From Leadbetterella sp040829825 (lineage in GTDB: Bacteria; Bacteroidota; Bacteroidia; Cytophagales; Spirosomataceae): 64,000 nt of DNA. The first letter of the stretch is position 1, and each line of letters begins with the position of its first letter. This document shows, piece by piece, positions 60,476-64,000 of the stretch. Under the pieces are notes generated by a model. It made no database searches. It saw only the letters and a list, made by a program, of their open reading frames with translations, and was not told the DNA's origin. The stretch lies in the NCBI RefSeq assembly GCF_040829825.1, contig NZ_JBFOLH010000012.1; one strand, written 5' to 3'. Both the position numbers and the translations under genes were made by a program.

Positions 60476-62860
60476 ATGATACGAAACTATTTCAAAATCG
60501 CCTTTCGGAGCCTTGTCCGAAGCAAAGGCTACAGCGCCATCAATGTAGGAGGGCTGGCTGTGGGTATGGCTGTGGCCATGCTGATCGGTTTATGGGTGCA
60601 CGATGAATTGACATTCAATCGATACCATCAGAATTATGACCGCATCGTACAGGTCATGCAGCACGCCAATTTTAATGGTAAGATAAGTACGCAGGTATCT
60701 AACCCGGCCGCTATGGGTCCGGAGATCCGTGCGCGGTACGGCAGTGATTTTAAGCATGTGATCCAGGCTTCCTGGCAGGGAGAGCACATGATCTCGGTGG
60801 GCGATAAGCACCTGATGCAGGAAGGAATGTTTTTTGAACCCGGTGCACCGGATATGCTGTCGCTCAAAATGTTGAAAGGAACCCGTGTCGGATTAAAAGA
60901 CGCTCATTCCATCTTTCTTTCCGCCTCAGCAGCAGAAGCTATATTCGGGAAGGAAGATCCCCTTTATAAAACCATACGGTTGGATAAGCTCCATGAGGTA
61001 AAAGTGACCGGGGTCTATGAAGATCTTCCGGAGAATACCACGTTCAGGGCCGTTAAAATCATGATGCCCTGGGACTTGTGGGTTGTTCAGAACCCCTGGG
61101 TGAAAACCATGAGCAGCCCGTGGTCAAGTAACTTTTCCCAGACATTTGCCCAGCTGGCCGATAACGCAGACCTGAGCCGGGTTTCTGCTAAAATTAAAAA
61201 TGTAAAGCGGGACAATGTAGGTGAAAGCGAAAAAAAATACCAGTGGGTGGTTTTCCTGCACCCCATGAGCAAATGGAAGCTGTATAGTGAATTCAAAGAC
61301 GGGATAAATACGGGCGGGAGTATCCGCTACGTGAAGCTGTTCAGCCTGATAGGCCTGTTTGTTTTGTTGCTGGCCTGTATCAACTTTATGAACCTGAGCA
61401 CTGCCAGAAGTGAAAAGCGGGCGAAAGAAGTAGGAATCCGGAAAACGGTAGGTTCATTCCGCTGGCAACTTATAGGCCGTTTTTTTGCAGAATCCTATGT
61501 GATCGTGCTGCTGGCCTTTATCCTCTCATTGCTGTTGGTGATCATCCTTTTACCCCTCTTTAACGAGATAGCCGGGAAAAAAATGGAACTCCCCTGGCAG
61601 CATCCTTTCTTCTGGCTGATCAGCCTGGCGTTCATGTGGATCACCGGTTTGCTGGCCGGAAGTTACCCCGCGTTTTATCTGTCTTCTTTCCAGCCTTTAA
61701 AAGTGCTGAAAGGCACGTTTAAAGCTGGCCGGTTTGCCAGTGTGCCCCGCCGGGTTTTGGTAGTTGTCCAGTTTACGGTATCTGTCGTACTGGTCATCGG
61801 CACCCTGATTGTGTATCAGCAGATCCGGTATGCCAAAAACCGGCCCATAGGGTATAACCGCAGTGGCCTGATCAATCTGAGCATGCAGGAGGAAATAGGC
61901 AGGCATTTTGATGCCGTAAGGACTGAATTGCTCCAAACGGGAGCTATTGAATCGATGGCGGCCACCTACAGTCCGCTTACCAGTGCATGGAACACCAACG
62001 GCGGTTTTGAATGGGAGGGAAAAGACCCCAACCTGGCCGTTGATTTTCCCAACAGCGGCGTGTCTTACGAATATGGCAAAACCATCCAATGGAAAATTAA
62101 GGCAGGTCGCGATTTTTCAAAGGAATTTGCCACCGATTCGGCCGCTTTTGTCATAAACCAATCTGCGGCAGACTTTTTGGGAATGAAAGACCCCGTAGGC
62201 AAAACGCTGAGATGGAATAACCAGCCGTACACCATCATCGGTGTGGTCAGCGACCTGTTGCAGGAATCACCTTTTTTCCCTGTTCGCCCATCGCTGTATC
62301 ATATCCGTGACTATGCTGATCTGCCTAACCTGCTGATCCGGCTTAACCCGGACCGGAGCGTGACAGAATCCATAAGCTCGATAGAAAGTGTCTGGAAAAA
62401 ACATATTAAGGAAGCTCCTTTTGGTTACACTTTTGTTGACGAAGCTTTCGGTGACAAGTTCAGGGGAGAAGAGCGGATCGGAAAGCTTTCGTCGTGGTTC
62501 GCTGTGTTGGCCATCTTTATCTCCTGTCTCGGGCTGTTTGGCATGGCCAGCTTCGTGGCTGAACAGCGCACTAAGGAAATAGGCATCCGTAAGGTATTGG
62601 GGGCAAGCGTGGCAAACCTCTGGCGCCTGTTATCCGGAGAGTTTGTATTACTGGTGTTATTGTCGTGCATTATAGCTGTGCCGATAGCCTGGTATTATCT
62701 CAATGACTGGCTGGCCAATTACGATTACCGGATCAGTATCAGCTGGGTAGTTTTTGTGCTTGCCGCAGTTGCGGCCCTGCTGATCACCCTGGCTACGGTA
62801 AGCTGGCAGGCCATCAGGGCAGCCCTGGCCAACCCGGTGAAGAGTTTGAGAACGGAGTAA
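60476..62860 (+). CDS. ABC transporter permease, FtsX/MacB type (third of four)
   Basis: A 794-residue permease with the same architecture: MIRNYFKIAFRSLVRSKG, a first helix, periplasmic domain, FMNLSTARSEKRAKEVGIRK and QRTKEIGIRKVLGAS coupling motifs, and the ending NPVKSLRTE. Its periplasmic domains differ most from copy two, which is where substrate or adaptor contacts would lie. Confidence 0.95.
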   Translation: MIRNYFKIAFRSLVRSKGYSAINVGGLAVGMAVAMLIGLWVHDELTFNRYHQNYDRIVQVMQHANFNGKISTQVSNPAAMGPEIRARYGSDFKHVIQASWQGEHMISVGDKHLMQEGMFFEPGAPDMLSLKMLKGTRVGLKDAHSIFLSASAAEAIFGKEDPLYKTIRLDKLHEVKVTGVYEDLPENTTFRAVKIMMPWDLWVVQNPWVKTMSSPWSSNFSQTFAQLADNADLSRVSAKIKNVKRDNVGESEKKYQWVVFLHPMSKWKLYSEFKDGINTGGSIRYVKLFSLIGLFVLLLACINFMNLSTARSEKRAKEVGIRKTVGSFRWQLIGRFFAESYVIVLLAFILSLLLVIILLPLFNEIAGKKMELPWQHPFFWLISLAFMWITGLLAGSYPAFYLSSFQPLKVLKGTFKAGRFASVPRRVLVVVQFTVSVVLVIGTLIVYQQIRYAKNRPIGYNRSGLINLSMQEEIGRHFDAVRTELLQTGAIESMAATYSPLTSAWNTNGGFEWEGKDPNLAVDFPNSGVSYEYGKTIQWKIKAGRDFSKEFATDSAAFVINQSAADFLGMKDPVGKTLRWNNQPYTIIGVVSDLLQESPFFPVRPSLYHIRDYADLPNLLIRLNPDRSVTESISSIESVWKKHIKEAPFGYTFVDEAFGDKFRGEERIGKLSSWFAVLAIFISCLGLFGMASFVAEQRTKEIGIRKVLGASVANLWRLLSGEFVLLVLLSCIIAVPIAWYYLNDWLANYDYRISISWVVFVLAAVAALLITLATVSWQAIRAALANPVKSLRTE

Positions 62861-62999
62861 AAGTAAAGTTGTTTTTTATGATTTTGTAAAGCTGTTTTTC
62901 GTGAAGCCGATTTTCCAGAAAACTGGATATAACCCGCCAGAAAAACGAAATTACGACTTTACAAAAAAAGAAAGCACCCAAACGAAAAAGCTATAAACA
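62861..62999. repeat. Spacer 3 of the permease array
   Basis: It keeps the blocks TTTTTCGTGAAGCCG, TTTTCC and CAGAAAAACGAAATTACG of spacers 1 and 2, but is about 40 bases longer and more diverged. Confidence 0.7.
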
Positions 63000-64000
63000 A
63001 TGATTCGAAACTATTTCAAAATTGCGTGGCGGAACCTGAGGCGGGAAAAAGGGTTTGCGTTTCTGAATATCAGCGGCCTGAGCATAGGCATGGCGGCAGC
63101 TATCCTGATTCTTTTGTGGATTCAGAATGAAATGAGCATGAACCGCACTTTTCCTAAAACAGATCGCATATACCTGATGTATAACCGCGATACCTTCAGT
63201 GGGGAAAAACATGCCTGGGGTACCACACCAAAGGTGATGGCCGCTGTGCTGAAAAAAGATTACCCGGAGGTGGAGGACGCCGTGCGCGTGTCGTGGGCCA
63301 ACTTCTTATTTACGGCAGGCGACAAGAAGCTGAATGAACAGGGCTTTTTTGTGGACAAGGGCTTCCTGGATATGTTTGACTATGAGATGCTGGAAGGAAA
63401 CAGTACTACGGCATTGGATGCGGTAAACCACATCGTACTTACCGAAAGCTACGCCAAAAAGTTGTTTGGTGAAGAGGACGCTATGGGAAAGACCGTTAAA
63501 CTGGACAGCACAGATATATTTACGGTGACGGGGGTAATGAAAGATTTTCCGAATACTACCCGGATCAACAGCCGGACCACGGTCAGTTACCTGCTGCCCT
63601 GGTCTTACATGAAAAAACTTGGGTGGGATGATGAATGGTGGGGGAATAACTCGGTGACCACCTATGCATTGCTGAAAGAAGGGGTATCTCCGGAACAGTT
63701 TAACACAAAAGTAAGAACCGTTACCATAGACCACAGCCCGGAAGGTAACAAGGCCACCACCGAGGTGTTCGGCTACCCGCTCAGCCGGGTATATCTCTAC
63801 GGAAAAAGTGAAAACGGGCAGCTGACTGACGGCCGCATCGTTACGGTAAGGCTGTTTGCGGTCATCGCCATCTTTATCCTGCTGATTGCCTGTATTAATT
63901 TTATGAACCTGAGCACGGCCCGCAGTGAAAAACGGGCCAAAGAAGTGGGTATCCGTAAAGTGGTGGGTGCCGGCAAGGCCTCGCTCATTGTACAGTTTAT
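63000..64000 (+). CDS. ABC transporter permease, FtsX/MacB type (fourth, cut by window end)
   Basis: The first 333 residues of another paralogue. It starts MIRNYFKIAWRNLRREKG, has the first helix (AFLNISGLSIGMAAAILILLWI), a periplasmic domain and the FMNLSTARSEKRAKEVGIRK coupling motif near residues 301-320 just before the window ends. It is more distant from copies two and three and closer in front-end form to copy one. The 3' end is outside the window. Confidence 0.94.
   Translation, partial: MIRNYFKIAWRNLRREKGFAFLNISGLSIGMAAAILILLWIQNEMSMNRTFPKTDRIYLMYNRDTFSGEKHAWGTTPKVMAAVLKKDYPEVEDAVRVSWANFLFTAGDKKLNEQGFFVDKGFLDMFDYEMLEGNSTTALDAVNHIVLTESYAKKLFGEEDAMGKTVKLDSTDIFTVTGVMKDFPNTTRINSRTTVSYLLPWSYMKKLGWDDEWWGNNSVTTYALLKEGVSPEQFNTKVRTVTIDHSPEGNKATTEVFGYPLSRVYLYGKSENGQLTDGRIVTVRLFAVIAIFILLIACINFMNLSTARSEKRAKEVGIRKVVGAGKASLIVQF

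Overview
The window looks like chromosomal DNA of a member of the phylum Bacteroidota, most likely an aerobic, free-living Cytophagales-type bacterium. The evidence is a SusC/SusD pair, many promoters of the Bacteroidota form TTG-N17-22-TAnnTTTG, almost no Shine-Dalgarno sequences, FtsX-type permeases of about 790 residues in tandem, a class III truncated globin, and a fused phosphoserine phosphatase-phosphoglycerate dehydrogenase. Genus cannot be decided from the sequence. I saw no rRNA, tRNA, CRISPR array, insertion sequence or prophage by eye; a covariance-model scan was not possible.

Region 1 (1-13 kb): a NarL-type response regulator with a small partner gene; an uptake and oxidation operon (sodium:solute symporter, secreted FGE-fold protein, secreted Gfo/Idh/MocA protein); clpS-recR; an exported Mn-type superoxide dismutase; a possible glycosyltransferase; queG; gdhA; and a secreted GH3 beta-glucosidase.

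Region 2 (12.8-28.6 kb): feoA-feoB-Cys-rich microprotein (iron uptake), a CoA-transferase, a DUF72 protein, a tyrosine recombinase with two altered catalytic positions, a BaiN/HI0933 flavoprotein with a lipoprotein, tex-tauE-serine hydrolase chained by ATGA overlaps, a gpx-menA-dinB operon, and the SerB-SerA fusion.

Region 3 (28.7-32.7 kb): a small acidic protein and a TPR lipoprotein gene whose start codons overlap on opposite strands; then a divergent metal-homeostasis locus (DUF3299-like secreted protein against MerC-like membrane protein plus His-rich lipoprotein) around a perfect 21-bp palindrome that covers the promoter of the MerC side. This locus is the best candidate for a poorly described system.

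Region 4 (32.7-42.7 kb): orphan SusC/SusD, YrdC-type protein, M20 amidohydrolase, GDPD, rpsT, radC, an ABAB tandem repeat of about 86-bp units, a rhodanese and a 38-residue membrane microprotein with its own promoter.

Region 5 (42.8-50.1 kb): a three-gene RND efflux operon (MFP, pump, TolC) with a strong hairpin before tolC, a truncated globin, a small GNAT protein, two small unknown genes and DUF488.

Region 6 (50.2-64 kb): a sigma-54-type histidine kinase/response regulator pair diverges from a membrane fusion protein, a MacB/LolD-type ATPase and at least four paralogous FtsX permeases (the last cut by the window end). Two 17-bp helically phased sites in the divergent gap are likely regulator sites. 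The permease genes share homologous spacers and an identical 3' end, which points to duplication or gene conversion. Palindromic and simple repeats sit in many of the intergenic gaps throughout.
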